Of a stretch of 64,000 bases of DNA, positions 1-11,297 are shown in pieces. Where the stretch lies: NCBI RefSeq assembly GCF_010500815.1, contig NZ_JAAAMG010000001.1, positions 538,259-602,258 on the forward strand, given 5' to 3'. Position numbers and translations under genes: made by a program. The notes under the pieces are model-generated. The model was not told the origin of the DNA. It made no database searches and worked only from the letters and a program-made list of their open reading frames with translations. Positions within the stretch are counted from its first letter, which is position 1. Each line of letters begins with the position of its first letter. This DNA is from Jiella pacifica. Lineage in GTDB: Bacteria > Pseudomonadota > Alphaproteobacteria > Rhizobiales > Rhizobiaceae.

Positions 1-446
1 GGGCAACCCGTGGGTCTCGTTTCTTGGTGCAGGCGGAGCCATGCGGACCTCAGCGTTTCAAAGCAGCAAACGCCGTCGCCGCCATCGTCGGACGGGACGA
101 GGCGGCACGGCGCAGGTGATGGCGGGGCATTCTGAACGGAGATCCCGGAGCGATCTCGACCAAAATTGCGAGGATTGCTAGGGCAGACATAGCATGCATG
201 CCGGCATTGGCCATCCTGCAGCCGCGCATTGCCGGAATACGCTCCGTTCACCGGCGCAGGACCGAAGCATCACTAATTGCTCCGACCCGGGTGCCGATGG
301 CGCCGCTGAACCGCAGGCGCTGACTGATGCCATCTGCGCGAACAAACGGCGGCGGCCGAAGGAATCGACGCGCCGCCAAGCATGGAACCGGTCGTTCTGA
401 GCCGTCGTCGAGCGGTCAGCAGACGGTGTCGAGTGTCGCCGGCGCG
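1..446. other. left-edge stretch without a supported gene
   Basis: This stretch lies downstream of grxD at the window edge. Short open frames cross it on both strands, but they are arginine/serine-rich, lack a good ribosome binding site and overlap grxD or each other. I see no recognisable domain, RNA or repeat. Confidence 0.4.
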
Positions 447-794
447 TCAGCCGTTGGCCGCGGCGGGCTCGCTGGTCGCAACGCCGTTTTCGGCGAAGAA
501 GCCCTTCAACTCGCCAGCCTGAAACATCTCGCGAATGATGTCGCAGCCGCCGACGAACTCGCCCTTGACGTAGAGCTGCGGGATCGTCGGCCACTCGGAA
601 TAGCTCTTGATCCCCTGACGCAACTCGTCAGAGGTGAGAACGTTGACACCCTTGTAGGCGACTCCGAGATAGTCGAGGATTTGGACGACCTGTCCCGAGA
701 AGCCGCATTGCGGGAAGGACGGCGTGCCCTTCATGAAGACGACGACGTCGTTCGACTTCACCTCGTTGTCGATCCAATCGTTGATACCGCTCAT
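447..794 (-). CDS. grxD: monothiol glutaredoxin Grx4 family
   Basis: Encodes a 115-residue monothiol glutaredoxin of the Grx4/Grx5 type, which binds a [2Fe-2S] cluster with glutathione and passes clusters on, usually with a BolA partner. The active-site CGFS is at residues 30-33, and the conserved WPTIPQ segment (cis-proline loop) is at about 68-73, followed by the GG-C-D glutathione-binding region at 82-85. An upstream in-frame start at 833 would add 13 residues unlike the family; I chose the ATG at 794 because AAGGA lies just ahead of it. The C-terminal tail is a short Ala/Glu-rich extension. A bolA gene is 2.5 kb upstream on the same strand, separated by an acyltransferase. The function is secure. 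Confidence 0.95.
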   Translation of the reverse strand: MSGINDWIDNEVKSNDVVVFMKGTPSFPQCGFSGQVVQILDYLGVAYKGVNVLTSDELRQGIKSYSEWPTIPQLYVKGEFVGGCDIIREMFQAGELKGFFAENGVATSEPAAANG

Positions 795-991
795 GGTCAG
801 TCCTTCTCGTATGACATGTCTTGTCGTGGGCATTTTCGAACGCGATCACGATCGAGCGCCGAAGCGAAATTGACCCGGAGTGCGTTCATCCCGTGCTGAT
901 CATCCCCACCCAGATGCGGTGGAATTTCGAGAATGTCCGCTCCTTCACCTCGATAGATAGCATTCATGCCGAAGGAATTGAAGGATCGCAC

Positions 992-3052
992 CTAATGCGC
1001 CTCCGCGATACCGGCGCCCCTTGATTTCCCCGCTCCGCCTCGCCCGCGTGCCTCATCAGTTGCACTCGCAGCGTCGAACGTTGCGCCTTGTCGGTGCTTG
1101 CTTTGGTCGATCAGCTTGCCGAGGAAACGGCGGAAGGACTCCGACCGGGCGATCACCGATTCGCCGCAGCGGCTGAAGTGATCGGCATCCCTGAACAGGA
1201 AACACTCTCCCTCGACGAGATCCGTCGGCACCTCGAACAGGTGGGAGAAAGGGACATAGTCGATCCGCCCGAACTTCTCGGCGATATCGGCGACGACGGG
1301 ATCGAGTTTCTCGAAGATCCGCTCCGAGGTCGGATTGAGCATCAATGACCCGCCCCGGAATGCCTCGGTCAAAGGATCGCGCCGGTACTCGGTGAAGGGG
1401 CCGACCCACAGGAACCCGATGCCGTAACGCTTACCGAGATTCTCGAGGTTGCGGGCGACATCGGTGACGATGTCGGGTCGCAGCTCGTATCGCCCCGTAT
1501 CGAACGCTGCCTGATCCGACAACTCGCCGTTCTCGTCCTCGACGAAGTAGGAGCCGGACTGGTGAAAGATCAGCGCACCGATGCGACGACCGTAGCTCTG
1601 GAGAAATCTCCCGAAGGAATCGAGGTCGCATGGTTCCGGGCCGGTCCGAACACGGCAGCCGGGCTGCGCGGCGCCGATGACGAAAGACGAGAGGTTGCTC
1701 TTGGCGACGGCGGCGTAGAGGTTCATTCCATGGCTGTCGCCGAAAACGACGATGGGCGGCGGCTCGTGTTCGAAGCATTTCTCGACGCGAGCCGAGAGGA
1801 GGTCACGCATGTCCTCAATCCAGATGCGACATGCCCCATCGTCGAACATGGTGCCGACGAAATCCGGCGCGACGCTCTTTTCGACGATCCGATACCGAGC
1901 CGCGTCATCGGGACTGAGACGGATCTTCACCAGGAGATTGCGGTAGCCGTGGGTGGTCATGCCGCCGACGCTGATGGCGACGAGGGCCGCGGTCATCACG
2001 GCTGCAGCCTTGAAGAGCCGCGATCGACCGATGTCGGCACGTCGGCGAAAGGGCTTCTCGACGAAGCGCCAGCTGAGGGCGGCCAAGCAAAGGCACGGGA
2101 TCGTCAGAGCGGCTATCGTCCAGGTCGAGGCTTCGCCCTTCGTGGCGATACGGGCATAGGCAAACAGCGGCTGGTGCCAGAGATAGGCGCTGTAGGAGAT
2201 GAGCCCGATCCCGACGAGGGGACGCGCCGAAAGCAGGCGATGAACCCGCGTGCCGGATGTCGCCGTCAGGATCACGAGGCCCGTCCCGACGGTGGGAACG
2301 AGGGCGTAAAGGCCAGGAAACGGCGTCTCGTCGTCGAACAGCAAGATCGAGGCCAGGATCAAGCCCAACCCGGCGATGCTCAGACACTCTCGCACCACGA
2401 GGGTTCCCGGCGCATCGCGGCGCTGGAAGTAAAGCGCGACGAAAACGCCGACGCCGAGTTCGAACGAGCGTGCAGGCAGCCAGAAGAACGCGAATGCGGG
2501 ATGGGCGTCGACGGTCCATTGCGAGACCGCCAGGCTGACGACGAACAGGATGATGAGGATCGGTAGCAGCCAGCGCCGGCAAAACGCCCAGATGATCGCG
2601 AGAAACGGCGGAAAGAGGATGTAGTACTGTTCCTCGACCGCAAGGCTCCAGGTGTGGAGCAGTGGTTTCAGTTCGGCGGTGGTGTCGAAATAGCCGCTCT
2701 CGTCCCAGAAGTGGATGTTGGACCAGAAGGTGGCGACGGAGAGAACGCTCTTCGAATAGCGCTGCAGTTCCGCCGGATTCATCAACATCACGGCTGCGAT
2801 GCTCGAGGCCGCCACCACGGTGAACAGCGCCGGCAGGATGCGTCGAATGCGGCGTTCCCAGAAGCCGAGAAGGCTGAAGCGACCTTCTTGCAGTTCGTCC
2901 AGCAGAATGGTGGTGATCAGAAAGCCGCTGATGACGAAGAACACGTCGACGCCGACATAGCCGCCTGCGAATAGGCCGACGCCGGCGTGAAAGAAAATGA
3001 CGGGAAGAACGGCGACGGCGCGAAGACCATCGATTTCCGGGCGGTAGCGCAT
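992..3052 (-). CDS. OafA/YrhL-type acyltransferase with SGNH domain
   Basis: A polytopic membrane acyltransferase of about 686 residues. The N-terminal half is an acyltransferase-3 domain with roughly ten membrane segments: it opens with Y-R-P-E-I-D-G-L-R-A, has the catalytic-type His in FFHAG and the GVDVFFVISGF signature. The C-terminal half is a periplasmic SGNH/GDSL-like domain with GDSHG near residue 436 and D-x-D-H near 620. This architecture is known from O-antigen, exopolysaccharide and peptidoglycan O-acetylases, so it probably acetylates a surface glycan; the acceptor is unknown. The open frame extends 24 codons upstream of the chosen ATG, but family members start at MRYRPEIDGLR. 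It sits between bolA and grxD and has no glycan genes beside it. Confidence 0.88.
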   Translation of the reverse strand: MRYRPEIDGLRAVAVLPVIFFHAGVGLFAGGYVGVDVFFVISGFLITTILLDELQEGRFSLLGFWERRIRRILPALFTVVAASSIAAVMLMNPAELQRYSKSVLSVATFWSNIHFWDESGYFDTTAELKPLLHTWSLAVEEQYYILFPPFLAIIWAFCRRWLLPILIILFVVSLAVSQWTVDAHPAFAFFWLPARSFELGVGVFVALYFQRRDAPGTLVVRECLSIAGLGLILASILLFDDETPFPGLYALVPTVGTGLVILTATSGTRVHRLLSARPLVGIGLISYSAYLWHQPLFAYARIATKGEASTWTIAALTIPCLCLAALSWRFVEKPFRRRADIGRSRLFKAAAVMTAALVAISVGGMTTHGYRNLLVKIRLSPDDAARYRIVEKSVAPDFVGTMFDDGACRIWIEDMRDLLSARVEKCFEHEPPPIVVFGDSHGMNLYAAVAKSNLSSFVIGAAQPGCRVRTGPEPCDLDSFGRFLQSYGRRIGALIFHQSGSYFVEDENGELSDQAAFDTGRYELRPDIVTDVARNLENLGKRYGIGFLWVGPFTEYRRDPLTEAFRGGSLMLNPTSERIFEKLDPVVADIAEKFGRIDYVPFSHLFEVPTDLVEGECFLFRDADHFSRCGESVIARSESFRRFLGKLIDQSKHRQGATFDAASATDEARGRGGAGKSRGAGIAEAH

Positions 3053-3260
3053 CGATGATCCGGGGCGACGGTTGGGAAACCTGGTGCCCATCCTCACACG
3101 GGTGGGACATGCAATTTCAAGCATTGCCGAGGACGGCAGGCTCGATCGGCGGTCCCATGCCGTTCAGGATGCTTGCCTGCCTCCGGCGGGCCGGCCTGCA
3201 GGCGCTTGCTGGGCACCGTCCGAGGCCACGGATGCGGATCCCGGCCGGCTGGACTGGGAG

Positions 3261-3494
3261 TTATTTCGGTGCGCTGGTCTGCAGCGCAAGCGCGTGGAGT
3301 TCCCCGCCCATGTTGCCGCGGAGCGCCTTGTAGACCATCTGGTGCTGCTGGACGCGCGACTTGCCGCGAAAGCTCTCGGAGACGATTTCCGCGGCATAGT
3401 GGTCGCCGTCTCCGGCGAGGTCGCGGATCGAGACGACGGCGTCGGGGATTTCTTCCTTGATCATCTTCTCGATGTCGTGGGCATTCATCGGCAT
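3261..3494 (-). CDS. BolA family protein
   Basis: A 77-residue BolA-like protein with a class II KH-like fold. The C-terminal part carries the R-V-Q-Q-H-Q-M-V-Y-K-A-L helix and the conserved histidine in ELHALAL, which in BolA-monothiol glutaredoxin complexes can ligate a shared [2Fe-2S] cluster. Start may be the second ATG at 3488. It lies 93 bp downstream of purL on the same strand and is followed, after an inserted acyltransferase gene, by the CGFS glutaredoxin gene. The likely role is cluster delivery or iron sensing with that glutaredoxin. The family assignment is firm; the exact client is unknown. Confidence 0.9.
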   Translation of the reverse strand: MPMNAHDIEKMIKEEIPDAVVSIRDLAGDGDHYAAEIVSESFRGKSRVQQHQMVYKALRGNMGGELHALALQTSAPK

Positions 3495-3587
3495 TTTGCA
3501 TCTCCGGCGCTGACGGTCGGTGGTTTCGTCGGATGATAGTGGTCGCTTGCCCGGGTCGCAATCGCGCCCCGGCTTCGACCGCCGGCC

Positions 3588-5813
<2,226 letters not shown>

Positions 5814-6234
5814 CGTCCATCCATCCGCTGCGACCCTTAGATCGGGGCTGTTAGCATTCCATCTGCCTGCCACCAAGCCCCCTCCCGAGGTCGCTGCCGT
5901 TCGATCGAACCGTTTTCGATGCTGTCTTGAGAACTGCAGGCAATCGGGAGATATCGGCGCGCTCGTAACCGTCGCTCCGATGGTGAAGAATCCGCGCGAC
6001 CGTCGCGCTTCTTCAAGCTAAACTTCAGCAAGCTTTCCTCCGGAAATCTGTCTCGATCGAGACCGGTTTGGCGTCGCGGCGTAATGGCACTGCAGCCGAG
6101 AGAACGGCGCCCTTGGCACGGCCTTTGGTTGTGTTATCTGTACGTTGACAGTTTTTGTGCGCTGACTTGAATTGCGAGGCGCCAGTCCTCTCGAATGAGT
6201 CGCTCGTCGCAAATACCGAGAGGAGGCGCTTTTC
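5814..6234. other. divergent intergenic region between purL and the MetOD1 sensor gene
   Basis: 421 bp without a supported gene, more AT-rich in its right half. It must hold the promoters of purL (leftward) and of the sensor operon (rightward). Short frames here lack family features. No riboswitch-like structure was recognised. Confidence 0.5.
6145..6172 (+). promoter_or_regulatory. candidate sigma70-type promoter for the sensor operon
   Basis: TTGACA (6145-6150), 16 bp, then TTGAAT (6167-6172), about 60 bp ahead of the TTG start at 6235. The -35 is perfect and the -10 moderate. This is a reading by eye only. Confidence 0.35.
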
Positions 6235-6807
6235 TTGCCCGCCAACATGGCTCCACACGAAATCCGATCCGACGGGCTCGATACGGTCGACCTCCGGCTC
6301 GATCGCGATCGCTTTCTGCGAAAGCTGGTCCGCGAGTTGAGCGGAACGATCGAGCGCCTCGTGGGGCTTGAAGAAGCCAGCGGTTATGTGGCCACGGTCG
6401 GCGGCATCATGGGGGAGTGGCTCGACGAGGCCTATCATGCCGAACTCGGCGAGGACGACTTCGATCCCGAAACGGTCGCGCGCATTTTCGTCGATCTGAA
6501 GCGGCGCATCGACGGCGGGTTCTACATCGTCGCGATCAAGCCGGACCGGATCGTTCTCCGCAATACCAGATGTCCATTCGCAGAGGACGTCGTCGGGCGG
6601 CCCTCGCTGTGCATGATGACGTCCAACGTCTTCGGTCGGATCGCCGCCGACAATCTCGGCTATGCGCGGGTCCGGCTGAAAGCGGTGATCGCCAATGGCG
6701 ATCCGGAGTGTCACGTCGTTGTCTACCTCACGCCGCAGGAGGGGTTGGAAGCCGATGAACGGGAGTACTATCGCCTCAGGTCGGGTGGCGATCTCGCCGG
6801 TCTCTGA
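6235..6807 (+). CDS. methanogen output domain 1 (MetOD1)-like protein
   Basis: A 190-residue cytoplasmic protein. The second half carries a cysteine-containing core, NTRCPFAEDV...SLCMMTSNVFG, followed by a region rich in beta-strand residues. I recognise this as the small ligand- or redox-sensing MetOD1 domain annotated beside histidine kinases in alphaproteobacteria. The start is TTG at 6235: AGGAGG lies at 6221-6226 with an 8-base gap, while the first ATG at 6247 would be 20 bases away. It ends 10 bp before the kinase gene, so the two are almost certainly co-transcribed and the protein is probably the kinase's sensory partner. No output domain is visible. The family call is from memory of motif pattern, not a search. 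Confidence 0.65.
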   Translation: MPANMAPHEIRSDGLDTVDLRLDRDRFLRKLVRELSGTIERLVGLEEASGYVATVGGIMGEWLDEAYHAELGEDDFDPETVARIFVDLKRRIDGGFYIVAIKPDRIVLRNTRCPFAEDVVGRPSLCMMTSNVFGRIAADNLGYARVRLKAVIANGDPECHVVVYLTPQEGLEADEREYYRLRSGGDLAGL

Positions 6808-6817
6808 GGGCTACGAC

Positions 6818-7939
6818 ATGGCTTCGGCCGGTGACGGACTGGCGAGCCAGATCCTTGCGCAGCTCGACGTCGAGATCATGGTGACGACACCCGATGGACG
6901 CGTGGTCTACGCCAATCCGCGAGCGCAGATCGGTGCAGGCCTTCAGCCGAGGGCGCCGGCGCTGTCGTCCTTCGCGGATTACTGGTCCATCGACGATGCC
7001 TCGGACGGTAATCTCTTGCGCCGTCTTGCCGGCTCCTCCTCGTGGCAGGGAATGCGGCTGAGGCGAAGCGGTTGCTGCGGCGCCGACCAAGCCGTCGCTC
7101 TGAGGGGGCGGGGCTTTCTGGCCGATACGGCGAGCGGACGCGCCCCGCACCTGATGATCATGCAGGATCCCGGACGGGGTCGTCAGTTCGAGGAACACCG
7201 CCAGCTGATCCAGAAGCTCAATTCGGAACTTGCATACCGCCGCCGCATGGAGCAGGCGCTGAAGAACCTTCTGGCGATGCAGAAGCGGCTGCACCGCGAA
7301 CTCGTTCACCGGGTGAAGAACAATCTCACGCTGCTGATATCCATGGTCGCCGTCGGCCGGCGCCGGTCGAGCGTCCCCGCCGCCGCCGAAGAGTTCAAGC
7401 AGCTCGAGCATCGGATCATGTCCCTCGCGACGATCCACGAGCTTCTGGACCAGGAGCACGAAACCGATCACGTCGCGGCGGACAAGCTTCTGGGACGGAT
7501 CTGCACCGAGCTGCAGCACTCCCTGGTGCCGCCGGGCGTGACGCTTTCTTTCGATCTGGCGCCCATCCGGCTGCATATCTACGAGGCGACTCCCCTCGGA
7601 CTGATCGTCAACGAGCTCACCACCAATGCCGTCAAGCATGCCTTTCCGGACGGGAGAAGCGGGCGGGTATCGGTGAGTCTGGTCACGCAGGTGGACGGCT
7701 CCGTGTGCGTAACGGTCGCTGACGACGGCATCGGGCTCGGCGGGGCGGCCGCGGCGACGCGCGGCTCCGGCAGCGCGATCGTCAGGGCGCTGGCCGCTCA
7801 GTTGAACGCCGAGCTGACGCGGACCGAGGACGCCGGGACGACCTGGCGGGTCGTCTTCAAGCGGCGGCGGGACGACGATGCGGAGGAGCAGGGCGAGTTT
7901 TCGCCGCTGTCCCACCACCCGACCCTCACCTCGTGGTGA
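6818..7939 (+). CDS. HWE/HisKA_2-type sensor histidine kinase
   Basis: A soluble sensor kinase of about 373 residues. The N-terminal part reads like a PAS fold (V-T-T-P-D-G-R-V-V-Y-A-N-P-R-A). A helical linker follows, then the phospho-acceptor segment ELVHRVKNNLTLL, the HisKA_2/HWE form typical of alphaproteobacterial light, stress and general-stress-response kinases. The ATPase domain shows the N-box VNELTTNAVKHAF and VADDGIGLG. No membrane segments and no receiver domain. I chose ATG 6818, which has GAGGG seven bases upstream and follows the MetOD1 stop by 10 bp; ATG 6755, overlapping the upstream gene, is possible. Its 3' end overlaps the convergent lipoprotein gene by 14 bp. The cognate response regulator is not in the window. 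Confidence 0.85.
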   Translation: MASAGDGLASQILAQLDVEIMVTTPDGRVVYANPRAQIGAGLQPRAPALSSFADYWSIDDASDGNLLRRLAGSSSWQGMRLRRSGCCGADQAVALRGRGFLADTASGRAPHLMIMQDPGRGRQFEEHRQLIQKLNSELAYRRRMEQALKNLLAMQKRLHRELVHRVKNNLTLLISMVAVGRRRSSVPAAAEEFKQLEHRIMSLATIHELLDQEHETDHVAADKLLGRICTELQHSLVPPGVTLSFDLAPIRLHIYEATPLGLIVNELTTNAVKHAFPDGRSGRVSVSLVTQVDGSVCVTVADDGIGLGGAAAATRGSGSAIVRALAAQLNAELTRTEDAGTTWRVVFKRRRDDDAEEQGEFSPLSHHPTLTSW

Positions 7940-8468
7940 CCCAGGTGAGACGCGCCGTCCGGCACGGCACGGCGTCGGCCGGCCGTCGCATCACCAGCGT
8001 CTCGTCGTCGACCTGGCTGATCGCCCCGCCGGACAGGCGCTGTGGCATCAGGATGAGGACGTAGTCGTAGCCGGCGCCCCTGCGGGCCGGCGAGCGCAGG
8101 CAGAGGCCGTAGCCCTCGACCGTTCCGGCGGGGAGGAACGCGGTGGCGCGCTCAGCCTTGCGGCGGCGGAAGACGCCGGCCGCGGTGGCGTCGGCATAGG
8201 CGATCTCGGCAGCCGAGGGCGTGCCCCCGCCCGCTGCGACGCTGGCGGTCGTGATCTCCGGCGTCGCCTGGACGCTTTGCGGGAACGATGCGGTCGGTGC
8301 GACACCGCCGACCGCGACATCTCCGTCGTTCTGGACGGCCGCCGCGGCCGACGGATCGGCCTGCGGCAGTGGATCGAGGGAGGGCATGTCGGAGGCGCTT
8401 CCGCTGACGCATGCCGCGAGAGCGGACCCCGCGACAAGGGCGAAGCCGAGGGAGCGAAGCGTGCCCAT
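7926..8468 (-). CDS. small lipoprotein of unknown function
   Basis: A 180-residue protein with a signal peptide and lipobox (SALAAC, cysteine near residue 20), so it is probably lipidated and periplasmic. Residues 25-90 are low-complexity Ala/Pro/Ser/Thr. The C-terminal part (YGLCLRSP...YDYVLILMP...VPCR) may form a small fold with two cysteines. It lies 5 bp downstream of a second lipoprotein gene and in line with purQ, so it is likely read through from the purine genes. No family recognised. Confidence 0.7.
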   Translation of the reverse strand: MGTLRSLGFALVAGSALAACVSGSASDMPSLDPLPQADPSAAAAVQNDGDVAVGGVAPTASFPQSVQATPEITTASVAAGGGTPSAAEIAYADATAAGVFRRRKAERATAFLPAGTVEGYGLCLRSPARRGAGYDYVLILMPQRLSGGAISQVDDETLVMRRPADAVPCRTARLTWVTTR

Positions 8469-8473
8469 GGCGC

Positions 8474-8875
8474 TCAGGCCGTGCAGCCGTCGTCGCCGGC
8501 GGTCCAGCGTCCGAGATCGGCGTCGACGCGCCTTCCGAGACTCTGGCTCGTCAGCGGGCCGTAGGTGTCGATCTCAGCCGAGCCGGACTTGCCCTCGACA
8601 ACGAGGAGCGGGCGCGCCTCTGGCTGGCCCTTGGGAACGAGGAGAAAGCGCGGCTTGCCGGAGAAGGAGGAAAGTTCCGGCGCCAGCGAATAGCGCGCGA
8701 AGGCTGGGTCCTTCGACTTGAACCAGCAGCGATTGGCGTCGAGCGTCAGCCGCTCCATGCGGTCGAGGCCGGTATCGGCCGTCGCCCTGGTCGGCGCGGC
8801 CGGGGGGGCGGCGCAGGCGGAGATTGCCGCGAGCGACAGGAGGGCGAAGATCGCGAGCGGCGTCTGATGGCGCAC
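8474..8875 (-). CDS. small lipoprotein of unknown function
   Basis: A 133-residue lipoprotein: short basic N-terminus, hydrophobic stretch and lipobox AISAC, then a compact domain with RCWFKSKD, RFLLVPKG and a C-terminal GDDGC. The longer frame to 8953 would overlap purQ by about 68 bp; I prefer GTG at 8875, which has GAGGA upstream and places the signal peptide at the N-terminus, starting 10 bp after the purQ stop. It pairs with the next lipoprotein. Function unknown; probably a conserved rhizobial envelope protein. Confidence 0.72.
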   Translation of the reverse strand: MRHQTPLAIFALLSLAAISACAAPPAAPTRATADTGLDRMERLTLDANRCWFKSKDPAFARYSLAPELSSFSGKPRFLLVPKGQPEARPLLVVEGKSGSAEIDTYGPLTSQSLGRRVDADLGRWTAGDDGCTA

Positions 8876-8885
8876 CAGCGTTTCC

Positions 8886-9566
8886 TCAGGCCGCGACGCT
8901 CTGCGAGACGCCGAGCGCGCTCTCGAAGATGCCGCGCCCGTCGGTGCCGCCATGGTCCGGCTCGATCAGGTTCTCCGGATGCGGCATCATGCCGAGAACG
9001 TTGCCGGCCGCGTTGACGATGCCGGCGATGTCGTTGATCGCGCCGTTCGGATTGGTGCCATCGGCATAGCGGAAGACGATCCGGTCGTGATCCTGAAGCG
9101 CCTTCAGGGTCGCCTCGTCGGCGAAATAATTGCCGTCGTGATGGGCGACCGGACAGCGGATGATCTGGCCCTGCTCATAGGCCGTGGAAAACCGTGTCCG
9201 CGCGTTGGTCACTTCGAGCTTCACCTCGCGGCAGACGAAACGCAGCGCCGCGTTGCGCATCAGCGCGCCGGGCAGGAGCCCCGCCTCGCAGAGGATCTGG
9301 AAGCCGTTGCAGACGCCGAGGACGGGAACGCCCTTCGCCGCGGCCTCGGCGACGGCCCGCATCACCGGCGAGCGGGCGGCGATGGCGCCGGCCCTGAGAT
9401 AGTCGCCGAAGGAAAACCCGCCGGGCACGACCACGAGATCGACGTCGGGCAGGGCAGTTTCCGTCTGCCAGACGGTCGCCGGCACCTTGCCGGTGATCGT
9501 CGTCAGCGCCGCGATCATGTCGCGGTCGCGGTTGAGGCCGGGGAGAAGGACGACGGCGGTTTTCAT
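8886..9566 (-). CDS. purQ: phosphoribosylformylglycinamidine synthase, PurQ glutaminase subunit
   Basis: A 226-residue class I glutamine amidotransferase that supplies ammonia to PurL. The nucleophile motif GVCNGFQ and the late MMPHPEN segment (catalytic His/Glu) are both present. N-terminus [10 protein letters not shown] fits PurQ. The start overlaps by four bases (ATGA) the end of a small coiled-coil gene, which itself follows purS; all belong to one purC-purS-x-purQ operon. Complete and typical in length. Confidence 0.96.
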   Translation of the reverse strand: MKTAVVLLPGLNRDRDMIAALTTITGKVPATVWQTETALPDVDLVVVPGGFSFGDYLRAGAIAARSPVMRAVAEAAAKGVPVLGVCNGFQILCEAGLLPGALMRNAALRFVCREVKLEVTNARTRFSTAYEQGQIIRCPVAHHDGNYFADEATLKALQDHDRIVFRYADGTNPNGAINDIAGIVNAAGNVLGMMPHPENLIEPDHGGTDGRGIFESALGVSQSVAA

Positions 9567-9820
9567 CGATCGTGCTCGAAAGGTGTGTGCGGCTCGGCCA
9601 TCTCGCGAAGATCGAGCCGGCGCTCGATACGCTCCAGCCGCTCGTCGTGCCGGTCGAACCGCAAATAGATGTTGTGAATGTCGTTCTGCATCGAGAGCAT
9701 GTGACCGCGCATCGATATCAGCTCTTGTCGAATGCTCTGCTGGCCGTGCCGAAGCTCGGATACATCCGCCTGAATCTTCAGGACTTCGTAAATCAAGTCG
9801 CTAGTCACCTCGGCCATCAC
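9563..9820 (-). CDS. small coiled-coil protein inside the pur operon
   Basis: An 85-residue soluble protein, nearly all helical. Hydrophobic residues recur in a heptad-like pattern (I-x-x-D-V-x-x-L-R, [25 protein letters not shown]), suggesting a coiled coil. It resembles the short helical proteins often found next to or inside alphaproteobacterial operons, but I know of no assigned function. It begins 11 bp after purS and overlaps purQ by four bases, so it is translated as part of the purine operon. Real gene likely because of tight packing on both sides. Confidence 0.7.
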   Translation of the reverse strand: MMAEVTSDLIYEVLKIQADVSELRHGQQSIRQELISMRGHMLSMQNDIHNIYLRFDRHDERLERIERRLDLREMAEPHTPFEHDR

Positions 9821-9831
9821 GACGATTCCTG

Positions 9832-10080
9832 CTACCCGTGGTCGATTTCCACAGCATAGTTCTCGATCACCGTGTTAGCGAGGAGCTGCTCGCACATGGC
9901 GTCGAGCCTGGTCTTGGCGCTGGCCGCGTCGTCGCCTTCGAGGGTGACGTCGAAGACCTTGCCCTGGCGCACCTGGCCGACGCCCTCGATGCCGAGATTG
10001 GACAGGGCGGATTCGATCGCCTTGCCCTGGGGGTCGAGAACGCCGGTCTTCAGCGTGACGATGATGCGGGCCTTGATCAT
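9832..10080 (-). CDS. purS: phosphoribosylformylglycinamidine synthase, PurS subunit
   Basis: An 82-residue PurS, the small bridging subunit of the three-part FGAM synthase. The sequence opens K-A-R-I-I-V-T-L-K and has the DPQGKAIESALSNLG segment and a V-x-V-R-Q-G-K-like strand, all typical. Lies between purC and the coiled-coil gene on the same strand. Its presence agrees with the short PurL. Secure. Confidence 0.95.
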   Translation of the reverse strand: MIKARIIVTLKTGVLDPQGKAIESALSNLGIEGVGQVRQGKVFDVTLEGDDAASAKTRLDAMCEQLLANTVIENYAVEIDHG

Positions 10081-10174
10081 TGGTCCTCTGCAGTCCTCTG
10101 AGCGGGAATGCGTCTTTCGCTGGAATAAACCAGCTTGAGTGCCGGTGCCGGCTGTTTCACGGGCCTTCGCCGCT

Positions 10175-10939
10175 TCACTTGACCAACACCGGCCCGGAGG
10201 GGCGGGGCGGCTCGTTTTCGTTCATGATGCCGAGGCGGCGCGCCACTTCCTGATAGGCCTCGACGAGGCCGCCCATGTCGCGGCGGAAGCGGTCCTTGTC
10301 GAGCTTGTCGTTGGTCTGGACGTCCCAGAGGCGGCAACTGTCCGGCGAGATCTCGTCGGCGACGACGATGCGCATCATGTCGCCCTCGAACAGCCGGCCG
10401 GTCTCGATCTTGAAGTCGACGAGCTGGATGCCGACGCCGAGGAAGAGGCCGGAGAGGAAATCGTTGACCCTGATCGCCAGGGCCATGATGTCGTCGATCT
10501 CCTGCGGGCTCGCCCAGCCGAAGGCGGTGATGTGTTCTTCGGAGACGAGCGGATCGTCGAGCGCGTCGGCCTTGTAGTAGAACTCGATGATCGAACGCGG
10601 CAGCACCGTGCCTTCCTCGATGCCGAGGCGCTTGGCCAGCGAGCCGGCGGCGACGTTGCGCACCACGACCTCGAGCGGAATGATCTCGACTTCCTTGATC
10701 AGCTGCTCGCGCATGTTGAGCCGGCGGATGAAGTGCGTCGGGATGCCCATCTTGTTCAGATGGGTGAAGACGTATTCGGAGATCCGGTTGTTCAGGACGC
10801 CCTTGCCGTCGACGACCTCATGCTTCTTCTTGTTGAAGGCCGTCGCGTCGTCCTTGAAGAACTGAACGAGGGTACCGGGCTCGGGGCCTTCGTAAAGGAT
10901 CTTGCCCTTGCCTTCGTAGATTCGGCGGCGACGTGTCAT
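10175..10939 (-). CDS. purC: SAICAR synthase
   Basis: Phosphoribosylaminoimidazole-succinocarboxamide synthase, 254 residues, which joins aspartate to CAIR with ATP. The diagnostic opening [13 protein letters not shown] is at residues 5-17; [17 protein letters not shown] and DFKIETGR follow, with [12 protein letters not shown] near the C-terminal third. An upstream in-frame ATG at 10999 would add 20 atypical residues; ATG 10939 gives the family length. First gene of the purC-purS-x-purQ run. The DUF1476 gene that commonly precedes purC in Rhizobiales was not seen here. Confidence 0.95.
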   Translation of the reverse strand: MTRRRRIYEGKGKILYEGPEPGTLVQFFKDDATAFNKKKHEVVDGKGVLNNRISEYVFTHLNKMGIPTHFIRRLNMREQLIKEVEIIPLEVVVRNVAAGSLAKRLGIEEGTVLPRSIIEFYYKADALDDPLVSEEHITAFGWASPQEIDDIMALAIRVNDFLSGLFLGVGIQLVDFKIETGRLFEGDMMRIVVADEISPDSCRLWDVQTNDKLDKDRFRRDMGGLVEAYQEVARRLGIMNENEPPRPSGPVLVK

Positions 10940-11297
10940 CAGAAGTACTCTATCATGGTAAGGCACCGCCCGGCGGGAATCGCCTGAGGACGGGCGCATA
11001 TCGAGCGGCTCAATAGACCAAAAGGTCCGGCATCACAATCGGCCGAGCCGTTGCGAAGAGGGATGTGGTGGTTTGTACACCGATTGCCAGCCTCCGGTCT
11101 CGGTGCTTCACCCGATCCGGGGGCCGGACGTGACGCCCGGATCTGCCGCCGCGTCGCTTGCCGAGAGCCGGTTGGCCGCTGTCATCGGTCCGTCGCGGTT
11201 TCGACGTAGGCTCTGCCGGGTCAGCCGGTCCGCAGATCGTCGTCGAGCCGTTCGCCCGGTCATGGCGCTGATGCGGCGGCGCTTATGCTAAGGCGTT
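10940..11297. other. intergenic region upstream of purC
   Basis: 358 bp between purC and the tRNA-Cys gene, both on the minus strand. It presumably carries the purC promoter and any terminator of the tRNA. The only open frames are short and arginine-rich; I see no gene or riboswitch. Confidence 0.45.

Noticed and set aside
178..899. Overlapping frames on both strands around grxD
   Set aside because: Shadows of grxD or arginine/serine-rich frames without start signals or domains.
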